DNA from: Ulvibacter litoralis
GTDB lineage: Bacteria; Bacteroidota; Bacteroidia; Flavobacteriales; Flavobacteriaceae
Direction of reading: 5' to 3'
DNA: 64,000 nt
Assembly: GCF_900102055.1 (NCBI RefSeq)
Contig: NZ_FNBA01000005.1
Location: 1-64,000, forward strand
Position 1 is the stretch's first letter; every line of letters begins with the position of its first letter. The position numbers were made by a program, and so were the translations under genes. The notes beneath the pieces are model-generated. The model did not search any database. It was not told where the DNA came from and worked only from the letters and a program-made list of their open reading frames with translations. Positions 7,508-18,305 of the stretch are shown piece by piece.

Positions 7508-9649
7508 TTAGTATTGTTTGGTTTCTAATTGGTTTATACGATTTGTACGTTCTTTTAACTTTAAAATTTCTTCGGAAAGTTGCTGCATCCTTTCATCCTG
7601 ATTTTTATTGACTTCTGAAAGGATATCGATTTCAGATGTATGACGTAGAATTTCAGATTTTTGACTATGTATAATGTTTTGTTGTTCCTGAATGGCCTTT
7701 ATTAACACAGGAATCAAGTCTGAATAGTAAACTCCTAAGCGATCTAACGACTTTGTTTTATACGATGTAGGGTCATCTTCAGAATAGATAATTTCACGAT
7801 CCATCACTACTTCCGGAATGATTTTTTGAATATCTTGAGCAATCAAACCTAGCTTCATTCCAGCTTCGGGTCTTTGTTTCCAGTTAAAGCGTACGGGGGT
7901 TAATTTTTCAATTTCAGCAAGACCATAGTTTATATCGGTTATATTCTCTTTATCTCTTCGGTCTGAAGTATTTATTGTTCCATCGACTGCCCAGACACCT
8001 ATCCATCGATTCGACGAATTTCCCAATCGCATCAAATTATCACCATCGGGTAACAAACTTGCATTAAAGGAAAGTTGATTGCTTCCAGTATCCTCAATAG
8101 TCTCAGTTCCAATACGGACAGTCCCAACAACATGCAATCGTTCTTCTGGGGTACTTGTTCCAATGCCTACATTGTTATTATATAGTACTGTGAGTGAATT
8201 TCTTCTATACTCATCGTTTCCCCCGCTAGCGACTATAAACACAGGATCATTAGAATAGGGAGTCCCTGATGGGTTTGGGTAAGTTCCAATTACCTCGTTG
8301 AAACTACCAACGACTACTTGCCCAGCACCTTGAGCTGTAAGCCCGCGACCGATGGCTACTGATTGTGAACCAGTAGCATTGCTGCTAAATCCTAAAGCTG
8401 TTGAATTTTCGCCTTGTGCAGAAACATTTTCTCCTATAGCCACAGCATGATTGTTATTGGCCCAACTGTCTTCTCCGAAAGAAAAACTATTGTTTCCTGA
8501 CGCAAGAGACAATCTACCCATCGCTACACTATATGGTCCAGACGCTTCAGATTCGAAACCCGATGAGAATGAGGCAAGACCACTGGCCACTGTGCTACTT
8601 CCTGTAGCTAATGCGTAACTGTGCGCTGCTCGGTTATTATAACCCAAAGCGACCGCATCTTGATTCGTAGCAGTTGCATCTCTACCCATAGCTATAGCAT
8701 TGAGTCGTGTTGCTGTAGCATGATCTCCTATAGCAATTGAGCCATATTCTTGTGCTTCAGATTCGCTTCCAATTGCTACCGAAAAATCTCCTGAAGCTTC
8801 AGTGAAACTTCCCATTGCTATGGCACCAATTCCTGATGAAATTGTACTACGACCAACAGAAATTCCGTATTCACCTGAGGCAACCGCATTGTTTCCAAGA
8901 GCCATTGTATAGTTTTCTGTGGCTTGATTCTGAAGACCAACTGCAAAAGCATAATTTCCGGGCACCTGATTTATTGCTCCGATGGCAGTAGCGTTTACAC
9001 CAGAAACAATATTATTATTTCCCATAGCAATAGCAAAGTCGGAAAAACTATAATTTTGATCACCGAACACTAATGAATGTTCTCCAGATGCCGTACCATT
9101 ATGCCCCAAACTAAAGGAATAGTCTCCTGTTGCACCTAAGCCGAGGTTGGGGTCAGAAACGTAGCTAAAGTCTATGGCGCTAAAACCAATATTACCATAG
9201 TTGTTTTGATTTCGAGATAACAGTCGCCAACCAATACCACTCCCTTCATTCATAGCTTCGAGCCCAGAAACATTAGTCGCATGTAAAGCATAAGGCACTG
9301 CCATAAATTGTGTCGTGCCTAAATCGGTGAGCCCCGCGCCTGTGTCAATTTGAACATTAAGCCAGTGTTCGTCAGTTTCCCATTCAATATTTGTAAACAC
9401 GTCAGAGGTAGTGCCTTCACCAATAGTTAAAATTACCATCCCATTGGCATCGGTATTGGTTGTATGACTTTCTTGATAAACATTATTAGTTCCTGCAGCG
9501 CCTTCATAAATTATAAATTGTACGTCGATCATCTGATTGGCGAGAATATTGTTACTTCCATCTTTGACGATTGCCTTGTAGTTTATTCCACTTTGTGCAA
9601 AAACAATTACTGAAAATAGGAGTGTTAAAAGGGTCAGTTTTGTTTTCAT
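7508..9649 (-). CDS. Secreted adhesin-like protein, GINYK module, YadA head repeats, peptidase S74 chaperone
   Basis: 713 aa. Signal peptide MKTKLTLLTLLFSVIVFAQ, then the shared module (SGINYKAIVKDGSN, VQFIIYEG, VYQESHTTNTDANG, HWLNVQI, FMAVPYAL). Residues about 175-440 hold roughly 18 YadA-type 14-residue repeats (e.g. AIAMGNNNIVSGVN, ATAIGAINQVPGNY). NVGIGTSTPEERLHV follows. Residues about 560-650 are an S74 intramolecular chaperone: TSDRRDKENI gives Ser562 and Lys567, the spacing of the endosialidase self-cleavage dyad, then LTPVRFNWK, LGLIAQD and IPEVV. The end is a long coiled coil. From the family, the C-terminus should fold the trimer and then cut itself off. First gene of a two-gene operon with the 459-aa protein. 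Confidence 0.9.
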   Translation of the reverse strand: MKTKLTLLTLLFSVIVFAQSGINYKAIVKDGSNNILANQMIDVQFIIYEGAAGTNNVYQESHTTNTDANGMVILTIGEGTTSDVFTNIEWETDEHWLNVQIDTGAGLTDLGTTQFMAVPYALHATNVSGLEAMNEGSGIGWRLLSRNQNNYGNIGFSAIDFSYVSDPNLGLGATGDYSFSLGHNGTASGEHSLVFGDQNYSFSDFAIAMGNNNIVSGVNATAIGAINQVPGNYAFAVGLQNQATENYTMALGNNAVASGEYGISVGRSTISSGIGAIAMGSFTEASGDFSVAIGSESEAQEYGSIAIGDHATATRLNAIAMGRDATATNQDAVALGYNNRAAHSYALATGSSTVASGLASFSSGFESEASGPYSVAMGRLSLASGNNSFSFGEDSWANNNHAVAIGENVSAQGENSTALGFSSNATGSQSVAIGRGLTAQGAGQVVVGSFNEVIGTYPNPSGTPYSNDPVFIVASGGNDEYRRNSLTVLYNNNVGIGTSTPEERLHVVGTVRIGTETIEDTGSNQLSFNASLLPDGDNLMRLGNSSNRWIGVWAVDGTINTSDRRDKENITDINYGLAEIEKLTPVRFNWKQRPEAGMKLGLIAQDIQKIIPEVVMDREIIYSEDDPTSYKTKSLDRLGVYYSDLIPVLIKAIQEQQNIIHSQKSEILRHTSEIDILSEVNKNQDERMQQLSEEILKLKERTNRINQLETKQY

Positions 9650-9690
9650 GAGGTTGCGTAATTTTAAGTGCTACATTTAATTTTCGCACT

Positions 9691-9770
9691 TTTAATTACA
9701 ATCTTAATAAGTTTAGTAACAACGATATACGTGTTATTCTCCCATATTTAGAGGGGTAAAACCCCCTTTT
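9691..9770 (-). promoter_or_regulatory. Promoter and GGGG..CCCC operator, copy 2 (713-aa/459-aa operon)
   Basis: On the minus strand GGGGGTTTTACCCC (9753-9766) is followed by GGGAGAATAA and, at the same 54-bp spacing as copy 1, by TTATTAAGATTGTAA. The ATG is about 50 bp further on. The conserved blocks over an otherwise diverged stretch argue for a real regulatory element and not recent duplication. Confidence 0.6.
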
Positions 9771-9946
9771 CTATATCAAGGGATGTAAAATTTAAAAACG
9801 GTTTTGATAGTTTTAAAATGACTTAGATTTTCAGAATTTTGATTCTTCGTGAAGTTAAAATGAACCAACGTTGAGGTTGGAGTTGATTAAAACTCTAATC
9901 GCTTCAATTGTAAAATAAACTAGTATTCTTTTCCGTTTAAAACGAT

Positions 9947-10483
9947 ATGAAATTATTTGGTATTCCTATATTGCTGTTTGTTTTCTTTTTTTCTTCGGAA
10001 AGTGATCCGGTAAAGATAAACTGGGACGAAAACAAAAAACTAACGTGGAGCGACTTTAAGGCACAACCTTCAGAAGGAGCCGATTATGTGGCAAGTACAA
10101 GTTCTGGAATTTCATTTTCGTATTCTTATAAATTGCTGGAGGAAAAGCTAACGTATGATTTTACGGTTCAGAGTTATTTTTACCCAGAAGAATCTTGGTA
10201 CAAAGAAGCGTATGTTTCAGAATATATATTGAAACACGAGCAAACACATTTTGATATTTCAGAATTACACGCTCGTATATTGCGAAAACGAATTTCTGAA
10301 GCTTCCTTTTCAAAAGCAATAAAAAAAGAAATGAAAGCGATTTATCAAAAAGTAGAAGGCGAACGACAAACGATGCAAAATTTATTCGATTCGGAATCGG
10401 AGCATTCAAAAAACAAAGAAAAAGAATACCAATGGGAACAATATGTTACCAAACAACTTAACGTATATGAGTCTTTCAAATAA
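9947..10483 (+). CDS. DUF922-like HExxH protein, probably secreted
   Basis: 178 aa. A short hydrophobic N-terminus (PILLFVFFFSSES) looks like a signal peptide without a clear cleavage site. The body has INWDENKKLTWSDFKAQP near 24-41 and YILKHEQTHFDISELHAR near 93-110. HEQTH (97-101) is an HExxH zinc-metalloprotease signature, as in DUF922 proteins, which are often described as putative secreted Zn-dependent proteases. Activity is not shown. Its stop overlaps the next gene by 17 bp, suggesting translational coupling. No relation to the adhesin cluster is evident, though it is read divergently from it. Confidence 0.8.
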   Translation: MKLFGIPILLFVFFFSSESDPVKINWDENKKLTWSDFKAQPSEGADYVASTSSGISFSYSYKLLEEKLTYDFTVQSYFYPEESWYKEAYVSEYILKHEQTHFDISELHARILRKRISEASFSKAIKKEMKAIYQKVEGERQTMQNLFDSESEHSKNKEKEYQWEQYVTKQLNVYESFK

Positions 10484-10715
10484 TCCAGATCCCAAACACC
10501 TTATAGAGCTGGCAAATTATAAAATGCCCTTCGGAAAATACAAAGACCAATATTTAGTGAACATTCCTGAAGCCTATTTTACGTGGTTCAAACAAAAAGG
10601 ATTTCCGGAAGGAAAACTGGGTAATATGATGCGCGAAATGGACGAAATAAAAGTGAATGGGTTGGAAAGCCTCATAAAACCACTTATTGAAAAAAAGCCG
10701 CGGTATTTGTATTAA
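10467..10715 (+). CDS. DUF3820 family protein
   Basis: 82 aa from the ATG at 10467 (MSLSNNPDPKHL); an in-frame ATG at 10443 would add eight residues lying deeper in the upstream gene and is less likely. YKMPFGKYKDQYLVNIPEAYFTWF is the DUF3820 signature, with the conserved MPFGKYKG-like turn, followed by KGFPEGKLG. Members are small cytoplasmic proteins of unknown function. It overlaps the DUF922-like gene by 17 bp and ends 150 bp before pyrG. Confidence 0.8.
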   Translation: MSLSNNPDPKHLIELANYKMPFGKYKDQYLVNIPEAYFTWFKQKGFPEGKLGNMMREMDEIKVNGLESLIKPLIEKKPRYLY

Positions 10716-10806
10716 TTGGAATAAAGCTTTTTATGCAAATAAAAGCTTGTAAATCTAGTACAAATAGTAAGATTCACATTGTTTCGCAATTGTTTTAATT
10801 TCCTTA

Positions 10807-10835
10807 TTGCCTTCCGCAATAAAACCTTACCTTTG
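10807..10835 (+). promoter_or_regulatory. pyrG promoter
   Basis: A -7 element TACCTTTG at 10828-10835 with a -33 core TTG at 10807-10809, 18 bp apart, matches the Bacteroidota sigma-A consensus. The predicted start leaves a leader of about 25 nt before the pyrG ATG at 10867. Confidence 0.65.
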
Positions 10836-10851
10836 CATCCCGTATAGTTAA

Positions 10852-12483
<1,632 letters not shown>

Positions 12484-12644
12484 TACGACAATTTGGCGTA
12501 TTGCCTAAAAAGGCGTTATTGTTGTGTATAGCAGCATAGTTAAAATAGTTTATTCTGAAAGTTCTGTACTAACGAGAAACTTTCCGAAGATATTAGAAAT
12601 AAAGATTAATTAAACCTAATCCCGAAACAAGTAAGGGACTACGT

Positions 12645-14528
12645 ATGGAAGAAAAGAAATTTGACGTAAACTCATTAATAGGGTTCGTACTAATAGGAGG
12701 AATTTTAGTTTGGATGTTGTATCTAAACAGACCTTCTGAAGAAGAAATACAAGCAGAAAAAGCAAAAACGGAAGCTGCAGCACAACAGCAAGCAGCGTCT
12801 GAAACCGCAAAAAAAGACATTCAACTTCAAGAAGCAGTTCAAGAGCTTTCTGCCGCAAGTACTACAGATTCGTTAGGATTAGCAAAACTTAAAAATAGAC
12901 TAGGTTCGTTTGCGTATTCCGGAACGCTTCCTTCTGCTACGAGTGCAACGACTGTTTTAGAAAACGATGTGCTTTCACTTACCATTAGTAATAAAGGTGG
13001 GTATATTACTGAAGCACGTTTAAAACAACTTCATACGTACGATTCTGTTCCTGTGTATTTAATAAAAGACGGGAATGCTTCGTTAAACCTTCAGTTTTCA
13101 GCAGAGAATCGTTTGTTGAATTCTCAAGAGCTTTATTTTGAGCCTACTTTGACCAAAAATGGTGAAAATAGCGTGTTAACTATGCGTTTGAAAACCAACA
13201 ATGACTCTTACATCGAGTATCGTTACGAGTTAGAGCCGGAAGAGTATATGTTAGGGTTTAGTCTTACTACAAAAGGCTTAGACGGCGTGTTGAATACATC
13301 GCAGCCAATGTATTTAGATTGGAAGTTTAAAGGCTATCGTCATGCGAAGAGTATAAGTTACGAGAATAGATATTCACGTTTAACTTACGAATACGAAGGA
13401 AGTAAGCATTCAAAATTAGATCCTAACGGAGAAGATGAAGAACTTGAAAAAGATGTTTCTTGGATGAACTTCCGTCAGCACTTTTTTAGTTCCATGTTGT
13501 TAACAGATACCCCTTTTAAAGAGGTGGCTTTATCTTCGATCGATTTAGTTGAAAACGAAGAAATTGATACGGTATATACAAAACAATACGGCGCTAAAAT
13601 GTTGTTAGAGCCGAAGGCTGGTGGACTTTCGTATAATATGAATATGTATTATGGTCCTTCCGATTACCAGATATTTAAAAAATATGACCGTAATTTAGAC
13701 GAAGCGATGCCATTAGGTTGGGGGATTTTCGGAGTTATAAATAAGTATATTATTATTCCATTGTTCGGATTCTTAAGTGGATTTTTACCTGCCGGAATTG
13801 CAATTATCGTTCTTACCATCTTAATTAAATTGGCATTATCGCCAGTGCAATACAAGCAGTACTTATCGCAAGCGAAATTAAAGGTGTTAAAACCTGAAAT
13901 GGATGCTATTAAAGAGAAGTTTGGTGATAATAAAATGAAGATTCAGCAAGAAACAATGAAATTGCAAAACATTGCAGGTGCCAGTCCGTTGAAGGGTTGT
14001 TTGCCCGCGATACTTCAAATTCCGGTGTTCTATGCCTTGTTTACATTTTTCCCAACAGCGTTCGATTTACGTCAGAAAAGCTTTTTATGGGCAGACGATT
14101 TATCAAGTTATGATACAATCGCCGAATTGCCTTTCCATATTCCTTTTTACGGAGATCACGTGAGTTTATTTCCAATTTTGGCATCTATCGCGATCTTTAT
14201 TTATATGATGATGACAACAGGACAGACCATGCAAGCCCAACAACAACCGGGAATGCCTAACATGAAGTTTTTAATGTACTTGTCGCCGTTGTTTATGTTG
14301 GTATTCTTTAACAACTACGCTAGTGGTTTGTCATTGTACTACTTTGTATCTAACTTAATTACTATTGGAATTATGCTAGTGATTAAGAACTTTATCATCG
14401 ATGAAGATAAGATTCACGCAAAGATTCAAGAAAACAAGAAGAAGCCTAAAAAGCAAAACAAGTTTCAGAAAAAAATGGCTGAAATGATGGAGCAAGCTGA
14501 ACAACAAAAGAAAACAGGAAAGCGTTAG
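12645..14528 (+). CDS. yidC: Membrane protein insertase YidC
   Basis: 627 aa, in the range for Gram-negative YidC with its large periplasmic domain. It inserts and folds inner-membrane proteins, alone or with SecYEG. The N-terminal anchor is LIGFVLIGGILVWMLYL (about 10-26), followed by an Ala/Gln/Glu-rich linker and the periplasmic beta-supersandwich (about 100-345). The conserved C-terminal core has IAIIVLTILIKLALSPVQY, CLPAILQIPVFYALFTFFP and further membrane segments, ending in a Lys-rich tail (KKPKKQNKFQKK) that probably contacts the ribosome. No separate promoter is obvious, so it may be read through from pyrG. Confidence 0.97.
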   Translation: MEEKKFDVNSLIGFVLIGGILVWMLYLNRPSEEEIQAEKAKTEAAAQQQAASETAKKDIQLQEAVQELSAASTTDSLGLAKLKNRLGSFAYSGTLPSATSATTVLENDVLSLTISNKGGYITEARLKQLHTYDSVPVYLIKDGNASLNLQFSAENRLLNSQELYFEPTLTKNGENSVLTMRLKTNNDSYIEYRYELEPEEYMLGFSLTTKGLDGVLNTSQPMYLDWKFKGYRHAKSISYENRYSRLTYEYEGSKHSKLDPNGEDEELEKDVSWMNFRQHFFSSMLLTDTPFKEVALSSIDLVENEEIDTVYTKQYGAKMLLEPKAGGLSYNMNMYYGPSDYQIFKKYDRNLDEAMPLGWGIFGVINKYIIIPLFGFLSGFLPAGIAIIVLTILIKLALSPVQYKQYLSQAKLKVLKPEMDAIKEKFGDNKMKIQQETMKLQNIAGASPLKGCLPAILQIPVFYALFTFFPTAFDLRQKSFLWADDLSSYDTIAELPFHIPFYGDHVSLFPILASIAIFIYMMMTTGQTMQAQQQPGMPNMKFLMYLSPLFMLVFFNNYASGLSLYYFVSNLITIGIMLVIKNFIIDEDKIHAKIQENKKKPKKQNKFQKKMAEMMEQAEQQKKTGKR

Positions 14529-14624
14529 TTTTAAAATGAGATCGTGTTTGGTATCTTTTTTGAAAGGTAAAACATGTATTGAATAGATTTAAAAATAATT
14601 CATTTCGTTTAAAAAAGTATGTTT

Positions 14625-15326
14625 ATGAAAACGCTGTTTTTGTTTTTCTTCGGAATAGTTTTTAGCTCCGTAACTGGCTTTTCGCAATCTGAAACTAATC
14701 AGATGGATGCGCAAGGGAAGCGTCATGGTGTCTGGCAAAAAATGTACCCAGGAACCAAGCAACTTCGCTATGAAGGTACTTTCGAACATGGAAAAGAGGT
14801 AGGTACCTTTAAGTTCTATTGTGAAACTTGTAAAACGCAACCTTCCGTAGTAAAAGAATTTACTGCCTCCAGTTCAATTTCCGAAGTAAAATATTATACC
14901 ATTAAAGGAAAGTTGGTTAGTGAAGGGAAGATGGACGGAAAAGATCGGATTGGAGAATGGTTGTATTATCCAAAAAAATCTGGAAATGTGATGACCAGAG
15001 AGTTTTACAAAAAGGGAAAACTTGACGGTGTTAAAGTGACCTATTATCCTAATGGAAAGCCTACCGAAGAAACCACCTATGTGAATGGATTACAAGAAGG
15101 TCCGAATAACTACTATTCGCCAGACGGAGTTTTGCTTAAAAAACTTCAATATAAAAATGGGCTATTAGAAGGTCCTGCCTTTTATTATGATGCGAGTGGA
15201 AATGTGAGTATTGAAGGGAATTACAAAGCTGATAAAAAGCACGGACTTTGGAAGTATTATAAAAACGGAAAGGTTATTTTGGAAGAAACCTACCCTAAAA
15301 AAGAGAAAAAGAAGAACAAAGAATAA
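14625..15326 (+). CDS. YwqK/MORN-repeat-like secreted protein
   Basis: 233 aa from the ATG at 14625; an ATG two codons upstream is also possible. Signal peptide MKTLFLFFFGIVFSSVTGFSQ. The body is a series of MORN-like strands (GKRHGVWQKMYPG, YEGTFEHGKEVGTFKFY, GKMDGKDRIGEWLYY, KKGKLDGVKVTYYPNGK, KHGLWKYYKNGKV), as in proteins labelled YwqK antitoxin family. In Bacteroidota these are usually exported and their role is unknown; I do not infer an antitoxin, since no toxin gene is adjacent. The tail is Lys-rich (KKEKKKNKE). It sits between yidC and mnmA with its own strong terminator. Confidence 0.85.
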   Translation: MKTLFLFFFGIVFSSVTGFSQSETNQMDAQGKRHGVWQKMYPGTKQLRYEGTFEHGKEVGTFKFYCETCKTQPSVVKEFTASSSISEVKYYTIKGKLVSEGKMDGKDRIGEWLYYPKKSGNVMTREFYKKGKLDGVKVTYYPNGKPTEETTYVNGLQEGPNNYYSPDGVLLKKLQYKNGLLEGPAFYYDASGNVSIEGNYKADKKHGLWKYYKNGKVILEETYPKKEKKKNKE

Positions 15327-15372
15327 AACAGTTTACTTTCATTGGACTGTAATGTTTAGCACTGCTAACGAC

Positions 15373-15419
15373 AAATTCCAAAAGCCAATGAAAATTGTTG
15401 GTTTTTGGAATTTTTTGTT
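15373..15419 (+). terminator. Intrinsic terminator after the YwqK-like gene
   Basis: A 16-bp stem with one G-T pair (15373-15388 with 15398-15413) and a 9-nt loop runs into TTTTTTGTTT. It separates the YwqK-like gene from mnmA. Confidence 0.8.
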
Positions 15420-15445
15420 TGGTTAAAAAGCATGCAATTTTATTG

Positions 15446-15453
15446 TAATTTTG
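15446..15453 (+). promoter_or_regulatory. mnmA promoter -7 element
   Basis: TAATTTTG fits TAnnTTTG exactly and ends 10 bp before the mnmA ATG at 15464, so the mRNA should have a leader of only a few bases. No clear -33 TTTG is seen at the right distance. Confidence 0.5.
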
Positions 15454-15463
15454 CAATTGAGAT

Positions 15464-16657
15464 ATGAAGAAAAAAAGAGTAGTTGTCGGATTAAGCGGTG
15501 GAGTAGATTCTAGTGTAGCAGCCTATTTGTTGAAAGAGCAAGGGTACGAAGTTATTGGCTTGTTTATGAAAAACTGGCATGATGATACCGTTACAATTTC
15601 AAACGAATGTCCTTGGCTGGAAGATAGTAACGATGCGATGTTGGTTGCTGAAAAGCTTGGAATTCCGTTTCAAACTGTAGATTTAAGCGAGCAGTACAAA
15701 GAACGTATCGTGGATTATATGTTTAACGAATACAAGATGGGGCGCACACCGAATCCCGATGTGTTGTGTAATCGTGAAATCAAATTTGATGTCTTTATGA
15801 AAATTGCGCTTCAATTGGGAGCCGATTTTGTGGCTACAGGACATTACTGTAGAAAAGGAGTCTTAGAAAAAGACGGGAAAGCTACTTATCAATTACTTTC
15901 AGGAAAAGATCCCAATAAAGATCAATCGTACTTTTTATGTCAGTTGTCACAAGAGCAATTAGAAAAAACATTGTTTCCTGTGGGCGAGCTGCTTAAGCCA
16001 GAAGTGCGTAGTATTGCTTCAGAGCAAGGGTTAATTACTGCCGAAAAAAGAGATTCACAAGGATTGTGTTTTATAGGTAAAGTTCGTCTTCCGGAGTTTC
16101 TTCAGCAACAGTTAGCGCCAAAAGATGGTGTTATTGTAGAAGTACCTTCAGATTATTCTGATTACAAAAAAGAAATGCCAACGTTTGCTTCCGAAGTAGA
16201 AGAACTGGAATTTCTTTCTGCAAAACATGTCTATTCAAAAACAGATGGGAAGGAAGTAGGCGTACATCAAGGAGCACATTATTTTACAAAAGGACAACGC
16301 AAAGGTCTGGCTGTGGGAGGTACTATAGAGCCTTTGTTTGTGATAGATACTGATGTAAAAGAAAATGTAATTTATACCGGACAAGGCAAGGATCATCCAG
16401 GTTTGTATCGTCGTGGCTTATTTGTACAACAAGAAGAAATTCATTGGGTGCGAGAAGACATGCGTTTAAAAGAAGATGAATCTATGGAGGTAATGGCTCG
16501 AATTCGTTACCGACAAGCGTTGGAAAAAGCCACATTGCATCAAACAAATTCAGGACTTTATGTTATCTTTGATAATCCGCAATCAGCAATCGCTGAGGGT
16601 CAGTTTGTTGCGTGGTATCGCAACGATGAATTGTTAGGTAGCGGAGTAATTGCTTAA
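15464..16657 (+). CDS. mnmA: tRNA-specific 2-thiouridylase MnmA
   Basis: 397 aa. It thiolates U34 of tRNA for Lys, Glu and Gln. The PP-loop [15 protein letters not shown] lies near the N-terminus. The two catalytic cysteines are Cys102 in [12 protein letters not shown] and Cys202 in [14 protein letters not shown], and the C-terminal beta-barrel follows. The insert around residues 215-245 ([19 protein letters not shown]...) is somewhat longer than in E. coli, as is usual in Bacteroidota. The subtilase gene starts 13 bp after the stop, so the two may be co-transcribed. Confidence 0.97.
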   Translation: MKKKRVVVGLSGGVDSSVAAYLLKEQGYEVIGLFMKNWHDDTVTISNECPWLEDSNDAMLVAEKLGIPFQTVDLSEQYKERIVDYMFNEYKMGRTPNPDVLCNREIKFDVFMKIALQLGADFVATGHYCRKGVLEKDGKATYQLLSGKDPNKDQSYFLCQLSQEQLEKTLFPVGELLKPEVRSIASEQGLITAEKRDSQGLCFIGKVRLPEFLQQQLAPKDGVIVEVPSDYSDYKKEMPTFASEVEELEFLSAKHVYSKTDGKEVGVHQGAHYFTKGQRKGLAVGGTIEPLFVIDTDVKENVIYTGQGKDHPGLYRRGLFVQQEEIHWVREDMRLKEDESMEVMARIRYRQALEKATLHQTNSGLYVIFDNPQSAIAEGQFVAWYRNDELLGSGVIA

Positions 16658-16670
16658 ACTAAAAATTGTT

Positions 16671-18305
16671 ATGAAAAAACTATTATTTCTATTCGCTGTG
16701 TTAACAGCTCCATGTATGTTTGCTCAGCAAGATGCACTTGTATTTTTTGCTGATAAAGAAGATGTTGCGACATCAATTGCAAATCCAATTTCAATACTTA
16801 CACAAGCAGCTATAGACCGAAAGGCAATGCATAACACACCTATTGATGAGCGTGACGTACCTGTAAACGAAGCCTATATCGCTGCTATTAAAGGTGCTCC
16901 AGGGATTACTGTACATGCAAAATCTAAATGGATGAATAGTATTTACGTTAGAGGCTCAGTAACAAATATTGAAAATCTTGTAGATGATTTCGCTTTTGTT
17001 AGTTCTGTAGAGTTTATGGATAAGGATCTAAATTTTGGACCTATTACTACATCACCTCCTAATGATAAATTTGCGATTGAAAACCAGTCAAGTAATAATA
17101 TTATATACAATTACGGTTCTGCTGCCAACCAAACAGAAATGATTGGTACAGACTATTTACATGAAAATGATTTTACAGGTGAAGGTGTTATTGTTGCTGT
17201 TTTGGATAACGGATTTCCAGGAGTGATGACAAATCCAGCATATTCACATATTATAAATGAAGGACGCCTTTTAGGAACCTATGATTTTGTAGATAGAGAA
17301 GTAGATGTAACAGGAACAGGATCACACGGAATTAATACTTCAAGTGATATCGGAGGTTTGTTAGAAGGATCTGATCCTTTTGTTGGAACAGCACCAAATG
17401 CTTCTTTTTATCTTTTTGTTACTGAAGATGGAAATAGTGAGACTCCTCTTGAAGAAGCACTATGGGTTGAAGCTTTAGAGCGCGCAGATAGTTTAGGAGT
17501 TCAAGTAGTAAATACGTCATTAAGCTATAGAGAGTTTGATGATTCAAGATACGATCATGATTACAACGATTTAGACGGGCAGACTACAATTGGTGCTCGT
17601 GGAGGTAATCACGGATTTGATAAAGGAATGATTTTAGTAAATTCAGCAGGGAATAATGGTAGTGATCCTTTTCCTTATGTTTGGACTCCAGCAGATGCTC
17701 CAGGTGTATTTACAATTGGTGCTGTAAATTCAGGAGGGGCTTATGTAAGTTTTAGTGCTATTGGCCCAACTGTTGATGGTCGTATTAAGCCAGATGTTAT
17801 GGCGCAAGGAAGACAATCGGCAGTAATCACACAAGGAGGAAATGTTTCTACAAGTAGTGGAACTTCTTTTAGTTCACCTATTATAGCGGGTTCTATGGCG
17901 AGTTTATGGCAAGCTAGACCAGAAATTCCAAATACACGAGTAATGCAAGTGGTAAGAGAATCGGCTCATTTATACAACAATCCAACCGATCAAATGGGAT
18001 ATGGAATTCCAAACTTTGAAGATGCTTATAATGCATTGGTAAATTTAGGACTTGAAAATGATTTCAGAAAAGAGCAATTTGCACTGTATCCAAATCCGGT
18101 AACTACAAATGTTAATGTTTCTTTCCCTGAAGGAGTTTCAGAGGCTACGATGACAGTTTATAATGTAATTGGAAAAGAAGTGCTTAACACAACTATTTCA
18201 GCAACAAAGAATTCTGTGGATCTTTCTCAATTAACAAGTGGAATGTACATTGCTTCTATTACATCTAATAATAAAACCAATAGCTTTAAACTTATTAAGC
18301 AATAG
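16671..18305 (+). CDS. T9SS-exported subtilisin-like serine protease (S8)
   Basis: 544 aa from the ATG at 16671. The frame is open 21 bp further upstream into mnmA, but MKKLLFLFAVLTAPCMFAQ is a clear signal peptide. An I9-like prodomain (about 20-125) precedes the catalytic domain: Asp179 in VAVLDNGFPG, His219 in GSHGINTSS and Ser399 in GTSFSSPI form the triad. The C-terminal 75 residues (FALYPNPVTTNVNVSF, GKEVLNTTI, SGMYIASI, FKLIKQ) are a type A T9SS sorting domain, so the enzyme should cross the outer membrane and be anchored or released. Its substrate is unknown. The stop codon overlaps the start of the next gene. Confidence 0.95.
   Translation: MKKLLFLFAVLTAPCMFAQQDALVFFADKEDVATSIANPISILTQAAIDRKAMHNTPIDERDVPVNEAYIAAIKGAPGITVHAKSKWMNSIYVRGSVTNIENLVDDFAFVSSVEFMDKDLNFGPITTSPPNDKFAIENQSSNNIIYNYGSAANQTEMIGTDYLHENDFTGEGVIVAVLDNGFPGVMTNPAYSHIINEGRLLGTYDFVDREVDVTGTGSHGINTSSDIGGLLEGSDPFVGTAPNASFYLFVTEDGNSETPLEEALWVEALERADSLGVQVVNTSLSYREFDDSRYDHDYNDLDGQTTIGARGGNHGFDKGMILVNSAGNNGSDPFPYVWTPADAPGVFTIGAVNSGGAYVSFSAIGPTVDGRIKPDVMAQGRQSAVITQGGNVSTSSGTSFSSPIIAGSMASLWQARPEIPNTRVMQVVRESAHLYNNPTDQMGYGIPNFEDAYNALVNLGLENDFRKEQFALYPNPVTTNVNVSFPEGVSEATMTVYNVIGKEVLNTTISATKNSVDLSQLTSGMYIASITSNNKTNSFKLIKQ

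Noticed and set aside
288-9649. Prophage tail-fibre locus
   Set aside because: Only fibre-like domains are present. There are no capsid, portal, terminase, lysis or integrase genes, and each protein has its own signal peptide.
14619-15326. YwqK-like gene as an antitoxin of a toxin-antitoxin pair
   Set aside because: No toxin-like neighbour; the protein has a signal peptide and the MORN-like repeats explain the family label.
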